Source: an uncultured Alistipes sp. (GTDB taxonomy: Bacteria > Bacteroidota > Bacteroidia > Bacteroidales > Rikenellaceae). From it: a stretch of 64,000 nt of DNA. A model generated the notes under the pieces. The model did not search any database. It saw only the letters and a list, made by a program, of their open reading frames with translations, and was not told where the DNA came from. The stretch spans positions 62,001 through 126,000 of the forward strand of contig CANQGQ010000002.1 in assembly GCA_947623305.1 (NCBI GenBank). The letters run 5' to 3'. Both the position numbers and the translations under genes were made by a program. Shown here piece after piece: positions 1 through 8,068 of this stretch (positions are counted from its first letter, which is position 1; each line of letters begins with the position of its first letter).

Positions 1-1
1 G

Positions 2-532
2 CGGGCTTTCAATTTCGTGGATTATCCGCCGACGATCCATCGGGTCGACATTTACGCGACTCCGCAGGTTGCGGCTTGCGTGCGCAAGGATTTCGATTAC
101 GCTTTCGAACAGGACAAATATCGCGGAGTGCCCGAAATGGCCTTGCATGAAATCAATGTTTCGCAGCCTTTTTCGGTGGCCGGCATCGAGGTCGTTCCCG
201 TGTCGGGACACCACTCCGACCGCTTCGAAGTTACGGGTTACCGGATCGGCCCGTTGGGCTATCTGACCGATTTCAAGACGATCGAGGAGCCTGAAATCGA
301 AAAGCTGATGGGCGTCGACGTGTTGGTCGTCAACGCGTTGCGGTTCGCGCCGCACGATTCGCATTTCAATGTAGCGGAAGCTGTAGCCTTGATCGACCGC
401 GTCCGGCCGCGCAAGGCTTATCTGACGCACATGTCGCATGAAATCGGATTGCATGCCGCGACGGAACCGAAACTTCCGCATGGGGTTCAATTGGCTTACG
501 ACGGCTTGACGGTCGCGATTGGAAATTCGTAA
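2..532 (+). CDS. MBL-fold metal-dependent hydrolase, C-terminal part (5' end outside window)
   Basis: The reading frame is open from base 2, so the N-terminus, which should carry the HxHxDH metal motif, lies outside the window. The visible part has the second half of a metallo-beta-lactamase fold. It includes a VSGHHSDRFEVTGYRI strand with a metal-ligand-like His pair, LTDF (the late Asp ligand), and LTHMSHEIG near the end. This arrangement is typical of PhnP-like phosphodiesterases, and the family often shows the terminal THxSH signature. The substrate cannot be told from this fragment. A GTG at 17 is an internal codon and not a convincing start. The SDR gene follows 13 bp downstream on the same strand, so the two may be cotranscribed. 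Confidence 0.85.
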   Translation, partial: RAFNFVDYPPTIHRVDIYATPQVAACVRKDFDYAFEQDKYRGVPEMALHEINVSQPFSVAGIEVVPVSGHHSDRFEVTGYRIGPLGYLTDFKTIEEPEIEKLMGVDVLVVNALRFAPHDSHFNVAEAVALIDRVRPRKAYLTHMSHEIGLHAATEPKLPHGVQLAYDGLTVAIGNS

Positions 533-545
533 AATTGGTTAGGAT

Positions 546-1361
546 ATGAAAACGCTCGAAAATAAAACGATCGTCATCACGGGCGCTTCGTCGGGAATCG
601 GCGAGGCGATGGCTCGGGTCTATGCGGCTCAAGGGGCGCGCGTGGTGCTCGGGGCCCGCAGTGCGGAACGGCTCCAACAATTGACTGCCGAAATTCAGTC
701 GGCTGGCGGCGAGGCAGCCTGGTGTGCTGTGGACGTTACCGTTCCCGAACAGTGCAAGGCATTGATTGATACGGCCGTAACGACGTTCGGCGGTATCGAC
801 GTGTTGATCTGCAATGCCGGCATTTCGATGCGGGCGTTGTTCGACGAGGTCGATCTCTCGGTGCTCCACCGGTTGATGGATGTCAACTTCTGGGGCACGG
901 TCAACTGTTGCAAATACGCATTGCCTTACGTGCAGGCGTCGCACGGTTCGATTGTGGGCATTTCGTCCGTGGCCGGTCTGCACGGGCTGCCTGGGCGTAC
1001 GGGCTATTCGGCCTCGAAATATGCGATGACGGGATTCTTGGAGACGTTGCGCATCGAGAATCTGAAAAAGGGTTTGCACGTGATGGTCGCTTGCCCGGGG
1101 TTCACGGCTTCGAACGTGCGATTCGCTGCGCTGACGGCCGACGGATCGCAGCAGGGCGAAACTCCGCGCGACGAGGCGAAGATGATGACCCCCGAGCAGG
1201 TCGCCCACATCGTCGCTCGCGGCATACTGCGCCGTAAACGATTGTGTCTGATGGAGATCGAAGGACGCGCCACGCATTTCGTGAAGAAATTCGCACCGGC
1301 CTTTCTCGACCGGATGTTCTATTGGGTGATGTCCAAGGAGCCCGATTCGCCGTTGAAGTGA
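546..1361 (+). CDS. SDR family NAD(P)-dependent oxidoreductase
   Basis: This is a 271-residue classical short-chain dehydrogenase/reductase. It has the N-terminal cofactor motif TGASSGIG (about residues 12-19), the structural NAG motif (about 96-98), a catalytic Ser (SISSVAG region) and the catalytic YSASK pair (about 158-162). The VACPGFTASN stretch is the usual PG segment after the active site. An Arg-rich position after the second beta strand (ARSAERL) suggests NADP(H) preference, by inference. The substrate is unknown. The 3' end overlaps the convergent tatC gene by 43 bp. It lies 13 bp after the MBL hydrolase gene and may be in the same transcript. Confidence 0.93.
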   Translation: MKTLENKTIVITGASSGIGEAMARVYAAQGARVVLGARSAERLQQLTAEIQSAGGEAAWCAVDVTVPEQCKALIDTAVTTFGGIDVLICNAGISMRALFDEVDLSVLHRLMDVNFWGTVNCCKYALPYVQASHGSIVGISSVAGLHGLPGRTGYSASKYAMTGFLETLRIENLKKGLHVMVACPGFTASNVRFAALTADGSQQGETPRDEAKMMTPEQVAHIVARGILRRKRLCLMEIEGRATHFVKKFAPAFLDRMFYWVMSKEPDSPLK

Positions 1362-2248
1362 GTCCGGCTGGCCGTGTGTTCGGCGATTCGGATGCTTGCC
1401 TCATAGAGCCCGTAGAGGGGCAGCAGCACCAGCATCATGCTGAAGGCATCGGGCGGGGTGATGATGGCTGCGAGCAGGGCCAGCACGACGACGGCGTGGC
1501 GCCGGTAACGGCGCAGCCATTCGGCCGAAAGTAGCCCCATGCGGGTCAGGAACCAAACCAACAGCGGCAATTGAAAGACGAGGGCGCATGCCAGCGATAC
1601 GTTGAGCACGGTTGCGAGATAGGAGTGTACGTCGATCAGATTGGCGACGCGGTCGCTGACCGTGTATTGCGTCAGAAAGGCGATGCTCAACGGAGCGATG
1701 AGCAGATAACCGAAAGCCAACCCGACGAAAAATCCTGCCGATACATAGCCTACGAAACGTCGGCACGCATGCTGTTCGCGGTCGGTGAGGGCGGGCCGGA
1801 CGAATCGCCACAACTCCCAGAGCAGATAGGGAAATCCGATCGTGCAGGCTGTGGCGAACGAGATCGTGAGATGGAGATTGAATTGGCCTGCCACGGTGGT
1901 ATTTATCAATCGGAGGTTTGCTGGGGATAGATTCAAAGGGTCGATTTGCGAGTAGGTTCCTAACCATGCGATCAGTCGGTTGGTCGGAAAATCGGGCTGC
2001 AGCGGGCCGAAAAGCAAACCGTCTATCAGAAAATTTTTGCAGCAGAAAGCCGCAATAGCAAGCAATAGAATCGCTCCTGCACTTCGCATCAAATGAGGCC
2101 GGAGCGCATGAAGATGTTCGCCGAAAGACATTTCGTCGGCGCGGTTTCCGAAATCGGTCGCGCGATGTTCGGAGGTGTCGGCAGAATTTTTTACCTGATC
2201 GACGCCGTTTCCCGTATCGGCGGTACGGTTTCCCGATTGCCAGTTCAT
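1319..2248 (-). CDS. tatC: Sec-independent (twin-arginine) translocase subunit TatC
   Basis: TatC is the polytopic inner-membrane receptor that, with TatA, exports folded twin-arginine substrates. The product is 309 aa. The family signature SFGEHLHALRPHLMRS starts at residue 40 and is followed by six hydrophobic segments, with a conserved Phe/Pro-rich periplasmic loop and LLWELWRFVRPAL. The first 39 residues are polar and not part of the usual core. ATG at 2248 sits 3 nt after the tatA stop and suits translational coupling, but an internal ATG at 2131 would give a TatC of normal length (270 aa). The C-terminal codons overlap the SDR gene on the other strand. Confidence 0.93.
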   Translation of the reverse strand: MNWQSGNRTADTGNGVDQVKNSADTSEHRATDFGNRADEMSFGEHLHALRPHLMRSAGAILLLAIAAFCCKNFLIDGLLFGPLQPDFPTNRLIAWLGTYSQIDPLNLSPANLRLINTTVAGQFNLHLTISFATACTIGFPYLLWELWRFVRPALTDREQHACRRFVGYVSAGFFVGLAFGYLLIAPLSIAFLTQYTVSDRVANLIDVHSYLATVLNVSLACALVFQLPLLVWFLTRMGLLSAEWLRRYRRHAVVVLALLAAIITPPDAFSMMLVLLPLYGLYEASIRIAEHTASRTHFNGESGSLDITQ

Positions 2249-2251
2249 CGG

Positions 2252-2704
2252 CTATTCAGTTTTGTCGGTCGACGCGCTTTTCTTTCGCCTTTGCGACGGT
2301 TTTCGCGAGGTGTGGGTTGTGCCGGCAGTTGCCTTGAGCGTATCGGTACGTGGCTCCTTGTCTTTGGTCGCTGCCGGTTTTCGCGGTTTACGCACCGTGG
2401 GCGTCGGGTCGCCCGATACCGCCGAGGTGCTCTTTTTGCGGGGCGAGCGGCGGGAGGAGCTTGTCGATTTGGTCGAGGTCTTCGCCGGTTCTTTACGATC
2501 GGATGTGGCCGGGGCTTTCGGCGTCTCCGGTTCTTCGGACGGCGTTTCGGAGGTCGGTTTTTCCATTGCGTCTTTGAATTCGCGTACGCCGCGGCCCATG
2601 CCGCGCATCAGTTCGGGAATCTTTTTCCCGCCGAAAAGCAGTACGATAATCAACAGGATGACGATGATTTCGGTCATACCCAAATTGAAAAGGAGAGGAT
2701 ACAT
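2252..2704 (-). CDS. tatA: Twin-arginine translocase subunit TatA/E-type
   Basis: TatA forms the protein-conducting assembly of the Tat pathway. The 150-aa product has the family layout: a single N-terminal membrane helix ([19 protein letters not shown]), the FGGKKIPEL hinge, then an amphipathic helix ([15 protein letters not shown]). The remaining 100 residues are a long low-complexity Ser/Thr/Lys/Pro/Arg tail, longer and more basic than in most TatA proteins and probably disordered in the cytoplasm. tatC follows after 3 nt, so the two form an operon. A Bacteroidota -7 box (TATCTTTG on the minus strand) at 2750-2757 lies about 45 bp upstream, within an intergenic repeat unit. Confidence 0.93.
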   Translation of the reverse strand: MYPLLFNLGMTEIIVILLIIVLLFGGKKIPELMRGMGRGVREFKDAMEKPTSETPSEEPETPKAPATSDRKEPAKTSTKSTSSSRRSPRKKSTSAVSGDPTPTVRKPRKPAATKDKEPRTDTLKATAGTTHTSRKPSQRRKKSASTDKTE

Positions 2705-2749
2705 GTCGGTCGGATGTTTTTGTTCGTCGATGATTTACCTTGTCAAGGA

Positions 2750-2834
2750 CAAAGATACGAAAAGCCGAGAGCAAAAAAGCAAACTTGTTTGCATTTTTTG
2801 CCGAGGCGCCGTATCTTCGACGCAGTCAAAGATA
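2750..2834 (-). repeat. Promoter-bearing intergenic repeat unit upstream of tatA
   Basis: Read on the minus strand, this 85-bp unit starts and ends with TATCTTTG (2827-2834 and 2750-2757, period 77). It contains GAAGATA (pairing with the first TATCTTTG), CTCGGCAA, and then CTCGGCTTTTCGTATCTTTG. The same order of elements forms the 73-bp tandem repeat at 61021-61174 in front of secDF. The terminal TATCTTTG fits the Bacteroidota -7 consensus, with a TTTG 22 nt upstream, and is the likely tatA promoter. A more decayed, similar stretch continues towards 2950. Confidence 0.7.
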
Positions 2835-2945
2835 CGAAATTTTTATTAGTGCGATATATCCTTTCCGATTCAAAACCATATCTGCACATCCGACCTTTTG
2901 CCGAGAAGAAGTATTTTCTGCAAAAACTGAAAATGCGAAGTTTTT

Positions 2946-2977
2946 ATTGGCGCGATAAGCCGTTTTGTGTATTTTTG
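2946..2977 (+). promoter_or_regulatory. Candidate ispE promoter giving a (near-)leaderless mRNA
   Basis: TATTTTTG at 2970-2977 matches the Bacteroidota -7 consensus TAnnTTTG. An ATTG at 2946-2949 (one mismatch to TTTG) lies 20 nt upstream. Transcription would begin about 5-7 nt downstream, essentially at the ispE ATG (2982), so no Shine-Dalgarno could be used. Confidence 0.55.
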
Positions 2978-2981
2978 TCGT

Positions 2982-3833
2982 ATGATTATCGAAGCGAATT
3001 GCAAGATCAATCTCGGATTGGACGTCCTGCGTCGACGACCGGACGGTTATCACGACGTGGAAACCGTGATGTATCCCGTGCGGGGGCTTTTCGACGTGGT
3101 GGAGGTGGAACGGACGACCTCCTCGGGAGCAGAATTTCGGGCCGAAGGGTTGGCGGTCGATTGCGATCCGGCGGACAATCTCTGTCTGAAAGCCTTTCGG
3201 ACGATGCACGACCGCTATGGTGTGGATGGCGTCCGGATTCGTTTGGATAAGCGGGTGCCGTTCGGTGCCGGTTTGGGCGGCGGCTCGTCGGATGCCACGG
3301 CGGTCATTCGGGCGATCGACGCTTTGTTCGAACTGCATCTCGACGAAGCGGAGTTGATCGCTTGTGCTGCGGCGTTGGGCAGCGATACGGCTTTTTTCGT
3401 GCGTAATACGCCCCAGTTGTGTTCCGGTCGCGGGGAGGTGATGACGCCGTATCCGATTGATTTGTCCGGCATGACACTCGTCATCGTTAAACCCGACGAG
3501 GGGGTCTCGACCCGCGAGGCGTATGCAGGAATTTCTCCCTGTGTCCCTGCGGTGCCGCTCTCCGAACGCTTGCGCCGTCCGGTGTCCGAATGGCAGCGGT
3601 CGATTGAAAATGCTTTCGAGGCGTCGATATTTGCGGCTCATCCGGCAATCCGGGCGGCCAAGGAACGGTTGCTTGCAACCGGTGCGGTCTATGCCGCGAT
3701 GTCGGGTTCCGGTTCGGCGGTCTTCGGGCTGTTCGATGGCCGAACGGCGGCCGGAACCGTAATGGAGGCCGATGTGTCCCACGAAAAAGACGAAAGCCTG
3801 CATCGACTTTCGCCCTACGTGTTCGCTTTGTAA
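2982..3833 (+). CDS. ispE: 4-(cytidine 5'-diphospho)-2-C-methyl-D-erythritol kinase IspE
   Basis: IspE phosphorylates CDP-methylerythritol in the non-mevalonate (MEP) isoprenoid pathway. It is a GHMP-family kinase. The N-terminal CKINLGLDVLRRRPDGYHD substrate motif and the ATP-binding glycine motif PFGAGLGGGSSDA are both clear, and MSGSGSAVFG forms the third GHMP motif near the C-terminus. The product is 283 aa from ATG 2982, the normal length. An upstream in-frame GTG (2967) would add five residues but falls on the -7 box, so ATG is preferred. It is convergent with rmlB. ispF and ispD lie 36-39 kb away in this window. Confidence 0.96.
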   Translation: MIIEANCKINLGLDVLRRRPDGYHDVETVMYPVRGLFDVVEVERTTSSGAEFRAEGLAVDCDPADNLCLKAFRTMHDRYGVDGVRIRLDKRVPFGAGLGGGSSDATAVIRAIDALFELHLDEAELIACAAALGSDTAFFVRNTPQLCSGRGEVMTPYPIDLSGMTLVIVKPDEGVSTREAYAGISPCVPAVPLSERLRRPVSEWQRSIENAFEASIFAAHPAIRAAKERLLATGAVYAAMSGSGSAVFGLFDGRTAAGTVMEADVSHEKDESLHRLSPYVFAL

Positions 3834-3874
3834 TCGGCGTGGCCCGTTGAACCGTGCCGATCGAATTTCCGCGA

Positions 3875-4996
3875 TCAGCGGTTCCGGTACATCTCCTCGT
3901 AGTATTTTTCGTACTCGCCGCTGGTGATGTTGTCCATCCAGGCCTGATTTTCCAGATACCATTTCACCGTCAACTCGATGCCCTCCTCGAATTGCAGGCT
4001 GGGTTCCCACCCGAGCTCCGTTTTCAGCTTTGTGCTGTCGATGGCGTAGCGCAGGTCGTGGCCCTTGCGGTCGGTAACGTAGGTGATCAGATCGAGGTCT
4101 TCGCCCTCCTTGCGGCCCAGCAGCCGGTCGACCGTGCGGATGACCACTTTGATGATGTCGATGTTTTTCCACTCGTTGAATCCGCCGATGTTGTAGGTCT
4201 CGGCGATTTTCCCCTTGTGGAAGATGAGGTCGATCGCCCGGGCATGATCGACGACATAGAGCCAGTCGCGAACGTTCTCGCCCTTGCCGTAGACCGGCAG
4301 CGGCTTGCGATGACGGATGTTGTTGATGAAGAGCGGAATCAGCTTCTCCGGAAATTGATAAGGGCCGTAGTTGTTCGAGCAGTTCGTAACGATGGTCGGC
4401 ATCCCGTAGGTGTCGTGGAACGCGCGGACGAAGTGATCGGACGAGGCCTTGCTGGCCGAGTAGGGAGAATGGGGATTGTATTTCGTCGTTTCACGGAAAA
4501 ATTCATCGCCGTAAACCTCGTGGGCGCTGATGTCGGATTTGATTCCATTCGGTTTCGTCAACTCCAGAGCTCCGTAAACTTCGTCGGTCGAAATATGGTA
4601 GAACCGCTTGCCCTCGTATCCCTCCGGCAGACTTTCCCAATAAAGTTTTGCGGCTTGCAGGAGGGTCAACGTTCCCATGACATTCGTCCGCGCAAAGGTG
4701 AACGGGTCTTTGATGCTGCGGTCGACATGGCTTTCGGCCGCCAGATGGATGATGCCGTCGACGCGGTATTGCGCTAACAACTCCTGAATCTTTTCGAAAT
4801 CGCAGATGTCGGCCTTGACAAAGAGGTAATTGGGAGATGCTTCGATGTCCTTCAGATTGGCGAGGTTGCCCGCATAGGTCAGCTTGTCGAGGTTGATGAT
4901 GCGGTAGTCGGGATATTTCGTTACGAAAAGCCGCACGACGTGCGATCCGATGAAGCCGGCACCGCCGGTGATGAGCAAGTTACGTTTATAATTCAT
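3875..4996 (-). CDS. rmlB: dTDP-glucose 4,6-dehydratase RmlB
   Basis: RmlB converts dTDP-glucose to dTDP-4-keto-6-deoxyglucose, the second step of dTDP-L-rhamnose synthesis. It is an extended SDR with the NAD motif TGGAGFIGSHVVR at the N-terminus, HLAAESHVDRSI, STDEVYGAL (active-site Thr-Asp-Glu) and the YSASKASSDH catalytic Tyr-Lys. The product is 373 aa from ATG 4996. That start overlaps the rmlD stop in an ATGA junction, which supports it over the long open frame that continues upstream antisense to nothing recognisable. It is the last gene of the rmlA-C-D-B cluster and is convergent with ispE. Confidence 0.96.
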   Translation of the reverse strand: MNYKRNLLITGGAGFIGSHVVRLFVTKYPDYRIINLDKLTYAGNLANLKDIEASPNYLFVKADICDFEKIQELLAQYRVDGIIHLAAESHVDRSIKDPFTFARTNVMGTLTLLQAAKLYWESLPEGYEGKRFYHISTDEVYGALELTKPNGIKSDISAHEVYGDEFFRETTKYNPHSPYSASKASSDHFVRAFHDTYGMPTIVTNCSNNYGPYQFPEKLIPLFINNIRHRKPLPVYGKGENVRDWLYVVDHARAIDLIFHKGKIAETYNIGGFNEWKNIDIIKVVIRTVDRLLGRKEGEDLDLITYVTDRKGHDLRYAIDSTKLKTELGWEPSLQFEEGIELTVKWYLENQAWMDNITSGEYEKYYEEMYRNR

Positions 4997-5859
4997 AGCG
5001 CTTTCAGATTTTTCAGACACGTTTTGAGCGAATCCGTCCAGTAGGGGATGCGGAGGCCGAAGGTCGTTTTGATCTTCGTCTTGTCCAATACCGAGTAAGC
5101 CGGACGTTTCACTTTCGAGGGAAACTCGTCGGAATGGCAGGGCCGGATGTCGCATGCCGTATGGCCTGCCTGTTCGGCGATCGCTTTGGTGAAATCGTAC
5201 CACGAGCAGACCCCCTCGTTCGAGTAGTGGTAGATGCCTTCGTTGCCTTCGTACTTGCGGTTTTCCACGATGTCGAAGATCGCCTCGGCCAGGTCGCGCG
5301 CATAGGTCGGCGTGCCCGTTTGGTCGAATACGACGTTGAGCTGCGGCCGCGTGGCGGTCAGCTCCAGCATCGTCTTGACGAAATTCTTGCCGAACTCGGA
5401 GTAGAGCCACGCCGTGCGGAAAATGAGGTGGTGGCAGCCGATCCGTGCGATGGCCTGTTCGCCGTGCAGCTTCGTTTCGCCGTAGACGCCCGTCGGCGTA
5501 CCTTGCTGATCCTCCTTGCAGGGGGTGTTGTAGGGATCGCCCCCGAAAACATAATCCGTAGAGACGTGCACGAGCCAGCCGTTGTGGCGTTTCATGGCTG
5601 CGGCGAGGTGCTCGACTGCCGTGGCATTGAGCCGTTCGGCCAATTCGCGATCCTCTTCGGCCTTGTCGACGTTGGTATAGGCGGCGCAGTTGAGGATGAC
5701 TGCAATGTCGTTTTCGCTGACCATGCGTTCCACTGCAGCCGCGTCGGTAATGTCCAATTCGGCTACGTCCGTGAAGAAATATCGGTCGGCGCTTCCGGCC
5801 GATACGATGCGTATTTCGTTGCCCAATTGTCCGTTGGCTCCTGTAACGAGAATGTTCAT
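4993..5859 (-). CDS. rmlD: dTDP-4-dehydrorhamnose reductase RmlD
   Basis: RmlD performs the last reduction to dTDP-L-rhamnose. The 288-aa product starts with VTGANGQLGNEIR (NAD(P)-binding Rossmann motif). It has ILNCAAYTNVDKAE and the STDYVFGGD and YGETKLHGEQ motifs (catalytic Tyr-Lys), and ends with the RPAYSVLDKTKIK substrate-loop region, all typical of RmlD. The stop overlaps the rmlB start by 4 nt, so the two are translationally coupled. Upstream, a 182-bp gap containing a palindromic repeat separates it from rmlC. Confidence 0.95.
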   Translation of the reverse strand: MNILVTGANGQLGNEIRIVSAGSADRYFFTDVAELDITDAAAVERMVSENDIAVILNCAAYTNVDKAEEDRELAERLNATAVEHLAAAMKRHNGWLVHVSTDYVFGGDPYNTPCKEDQQGTPTGVYGETKLHGEQAIARIGCHHLIFRTAWLYSEFGKNFVKTMLELTATRPQLNVVFDQTGTPTYARDLAEAIFDIVENRKYEGNEGIYHYSNEGVCSWYDFTKAIAEQAGHTACDIRPCHSDEFPSKVKRPAYSVLDKTKIKTTFGLRIPYWTDSLKTCLKNLKAL

Positions 5860-5907
5860 TTTTTTTGGTTATGATCTTGCTTTATAGATCGACGATTTTG
5901 TTTGAAT

Positions 5908-5982
5908 ACTCGGATTTAGTCCTTGGCGCTCGCCGCCTTCGGTGTCGTATGGTGGTTTGCCCCCCGCCGAGGCGGGGCTTAG
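5908..5982 (-). repeat. Dispersed palindromic repeat, copy 1 (inside the rml cluster)
   Basis: Read on the minus strand the copy runs: AAGCCCCGCC-TC-GGCGGGG (palindrome), a short spacer, CATACGACACC, an inverted GCC/GGC core ending GGCGGCGAGCG, then AAATCCGAGT. The same ordered blocks recur at 22854, 38953, 50511, 52611, 54463 and 57958. It lies in the 182-bp gap between rmlC and rmlD and would be transcribed as part of the operon mRNA. Confidence 0.7.
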
Positions 5983-6041
5983 GCGAGGTAGTCTACGTTG
6001 CCGAGTGCGTACCGTACATTGATTTTCGTATGCACCGGAAC

Positions 6042-6614
6042 TTAATAAAAATTTTCCGCATAGTCGAACAGCCACGCATCGGCATCGTGCAGGCGCGGGT
6101 GGTGCCTGTCTTTTTCCGACAGGATGATTTCGTCCGTCGGAATCCGCCAGTCGATGGCCAGATCGGGATCGTCCCATGCCAGTGCACCTTCGGACTGCGG
6201 GGCATAGGCATTGTCGCACTTGTATTGGAAAACGGCCTCCTCCGAGAGAACCGAGAATCCGTGGGCGAATCCCCGCGGAATGAAAAACTGCCGATGATTC
6301 TCTTCGGTGAGTTCCACGGCGACATGGCGCCCGAAAGTGGGCGATCCCCGTCGGACGTCGACCGCCACGTCGAGCACCCGTCCCTTGATGACGCGCACCA
6401 ATTTGGATTGAGTGTGAGGCGGTTTCTGGAAATGCAGCCCGCGCAGCACGCCGTAGGTCGATTTCGATTCGTTGTCCTGTACGAAACGGATGGGTGCGAT
6501 TTTTTCGTCGAATTCCCGTTGGGAGTAGCTTTCGAAGAAGTAGCCGCGGTCGTCGCGGAACAGCCGCGGTTCGATGATGACCACGCCCGGTAGCTCGGTT
6601 CGGATGACTTGCAT
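6042..6614 (-). CDS. rmlC: dTDP-4-dehydrorhamnose 3,5-epimerase RmlC
   Basis: RmlC is the cupin-fold epimerase acting between RmlB and RmlD in dTDP-rhamnose synthesis. The 190-aa product shows the family motifs: RDDRGYFFESY near the N-terminus, FVQDNESKSTYGVLRGLHFQ (with the catalytic His in RGLHFQ), VRVIKGRVLDVAVDVRRGSP, and IPRGFAHGFSVLSE. It begins 2 nt after the rmlA stop, so the two are coupled. A repeat-bearing gap of 182 bp follows before rmlD. Confidence 0.96.
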   Translation of the reverse strand: MQVIRTELPGVVIIEPRLFRDDRGYFFESYSQREFDEKIAPIRFVQDNESKSTYGVLRGLHFQKPPHTQSKLVRVIKGRVLDVAVDVRRGSPTFGRHVAVELTEENHRQFFIPRGFAHGFSVLSEEAVFQYKCDNAYAPQSEGALAWDDPDLAIDWRIPTDEIILSEKDRHHPRLHDADAWLFDYAENFY

Positions 6615-6616
6615 GA

Positions 6617-7522
6617 TTATTCCGGATTTTCTTGTTTCGTGCGGTCGATCTCGTCGATGACCTTCAGCAGATATTGGCCGTACGGATTTTTGAGCATCGG
6701 TTTGGCCAGCTCCTGCATTTGTTCGCGCGTGATCCAGCCTTTGCGGTAGGCGATGCCTTCCACGCAGGCCACTTTGAGGCCCTGCCGTTTTTCGATGACC
6801 TCGATGTAGGTCGAGGCTTCCGAAAGCGAATCGTGCGTACCCGTATCGAGCCAGGCGAATCCGCGACCGAGGGTCAGAACTTTCAGCTCCTTGTCTTCGA
6901 GAAAACGCTGGTTGACGGTCGTGATCTCCAATTCGCCGCGTGCCGACGGTTTTATTGATTTAGCGACTTCGATCACCTTGTTGGGATAGAAATAGAGCCC
7001 GACGACGGCATAATTGGATTTGGGATGCTGCGGTTTCTCCTCGATCGACAGGCAGTTGCCTTCGGCGTCGAATTCCGCTACGCCGTAGCGTTCGGGGTCA
7101 TTGACCCAATAGCCGAATACCGTGGCTTTTTGTTGTTCTTCGGCCGTGCGGACCGCTTCGTGGAGCATGACCGAAAAGCCGTTGCCGTGGAAGATGTTGT
7201 CGCCCAGGATGAGGCAGACGGAGTCGTTGCCGATGAATTGTTCGCCGATGAGAAAGGCTTGGGCCAATCCGTCGGGCGAGGGTTGTTCGGCATATTGCAG
7301 TTGCAGTCCGATGTTCGATCCGTCGCCGAACAGCCGTTTGAAACCGGGCAGATCCTGCGGGGTGGAGATGATGAGAATTTCGCGGATGCCGGCGAGCATC
7401 AGGATCGACAGCGGATAATAGATCATCGGCTTGTCGAAAACGGGCAGCAATTGTTTCGAAACGCCTTTGGTAATGGGATACAATCGGGTTCCGGAACCTC
7501 CGGCCAATATGATTCCTTTCAT
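6617..7522 (-). CDS. rmlA: Glucose-1-phosphate thymidylyltransferase RmlA
   Basis: RmlA makes dTDP-glucose from dTTP and glucose-1-phosphate, the first step of dTDP-rhamnose synthesis. The 301-aa product starts with [16 protein letters not shown], the nucleotidyltransferase signature. It continues with [26 protein letters not shown] and [17 protein letters not shown]. The ATG at 7522 is chosen because the signature begins immediately after it and a -7 promoter box lies just upstream. Coding potential further upstream in the same frame is not supported by homology. First gene of the rmlA-C-D-B cluster. Confidence 0.96.
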   Translation of the reverse strand: MKGIILAGGSGTRLYPITKGVSKQLLPVFDKPMIYYPLSILMLAGIREILIISTPQDLPGFKRLFGDGSNIGLQLQYAEQPSPDGLAQAFLIGEQFIGNDSVCLILGDNIFHGNGFSVMLHEAVRTAEEQQKATVFGYWVNDPERYGVAEFDAEGNCLSIEEKPQHPKSNYAVVGLYFYPNKVIEVAKSIKPSARGELEITTVNQRFLEDKELKVLTLGRGFAWLDTGTHDSLSEASTYIEVIEKRQGLKVACVEGIAYRKGWITREQMQELAKPMLKNPYGQYLLKVIDEIDRTKQENPE

Positions 7523-7544
7523 GGGACGATACGTTTTGGTAGGA

Positions 7545-7575
7545 CAAAGATAATAAAACCGCCGTATTTCCCAAT
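7545..7575 (-). promoter_or_regulatory. Promoter of the rml cluster
   Basis: On the minus strand TATCTTTG (7545-7552) matches the Bacteroidota -7 element. ATTG (7572-7575), one base off TTTG, is 19 nt upstream. The implied start site is about 15-20 nt before the rmlA ATG at 7522. Confidence 0.65.
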
Positions 7576-7605
7576 GCGTCGCTCCGATTTTTTGCGAACG
7601 ACACG

Positions 7606-7639
7606 AAAAAGCCGCCCGAAATTCATTCGGACGGCTTTT
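7606..7639 (-). terminator. Terminator after the 98-aa hydrophilic protein gene
   Basis: The two arms GCCGTCCGAAT and TTTCGGGCGGC (minus strand, one mismatch/wobble) form a hairpin flanked by A-rich and T-rich runs. It follows the stop codon at 7659 and separates that gene from the rml promoter. Confidence 0.8.
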
Positions 7640-7658
7640 CTTGGATGCTTCGACAAAC

Positions 7659-7955
7659 CTACTTCTGCGAGTGCTGCGAATGGTCGTACTGACCGCTCTG
7701 CTCCGGTTGTTTCTTTTCGGCATCGTCTTTGCCGTAGGGCTTGTTCTGGTTCTGGTTCCAGCCCTCCTGCTTGTCGTGCGGGGTGTTCTGTTTCCAGTTG
7801 TCCTGCTTGTCGTAGGTCTTCTGGTCGTTCTGTTTCGTGTCGACGTTCGAGCCGGTGAATTTGTTGACGATTTCGTCCTTCTTCTCCTTGATGTCGTTTT
7901 TCAGCTCCTGGGCCTTGTCGTGAACCCGATCGTGCAAATTGTTGTTGTTGTCCAT
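7659..7955 (-). CDS. Small, strongly hydrophilic, probably disordered protein (LEA/CsbD-like character)
   Basis: The product is 98 aa, rich in Asn, Gln, Lys and Asp with no Cys. Residues about 7-33 ([20 protein letters not shown] and on) could form an amphipathic charged helix. The rest is a Gln/Asn/Lys repeat-like tail with periodic Trp/Tyr. I recognise no named family with confidence. The character resembles hydrophilins, LEA proteins or CsbD-like stress proteins, by composition only. The ATG at 7955 opens a run of Asn codons. A good hairpin terminator follows, so it appears to be a single-gene unit between tspO and the rml promoter. Confidence 0.7.
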   Translation of the reverse strand: MDNNNNLHDRVHDKAQELKNDIKEKKDEIVNKFTGSNVDTKQNDQKTYDKQDNWKQNTPHDKQEGWNQNQNKPYGKDDAEKKQPEQSGQYDHSQHSQK

Positions 7956-8068
7956 AGATCGAAAAATTTTTATGGTTGTCCCGTACACCCTGCAAAATGC
8001 GTACAAAGTTGTGCGGAAAAAGGGTCGATTGCGATGCTTCGGCAATAACCGAATGAATGGCAGCGCGT

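Noticed and set aside
3875..5410. 511-codon minus frame extending rmlB into rmlD
   Set aside because: The first 138 codons are an out-of-frame reading of rmlD; the ATGA junction at 4993-4996 fixes the rmlB start.
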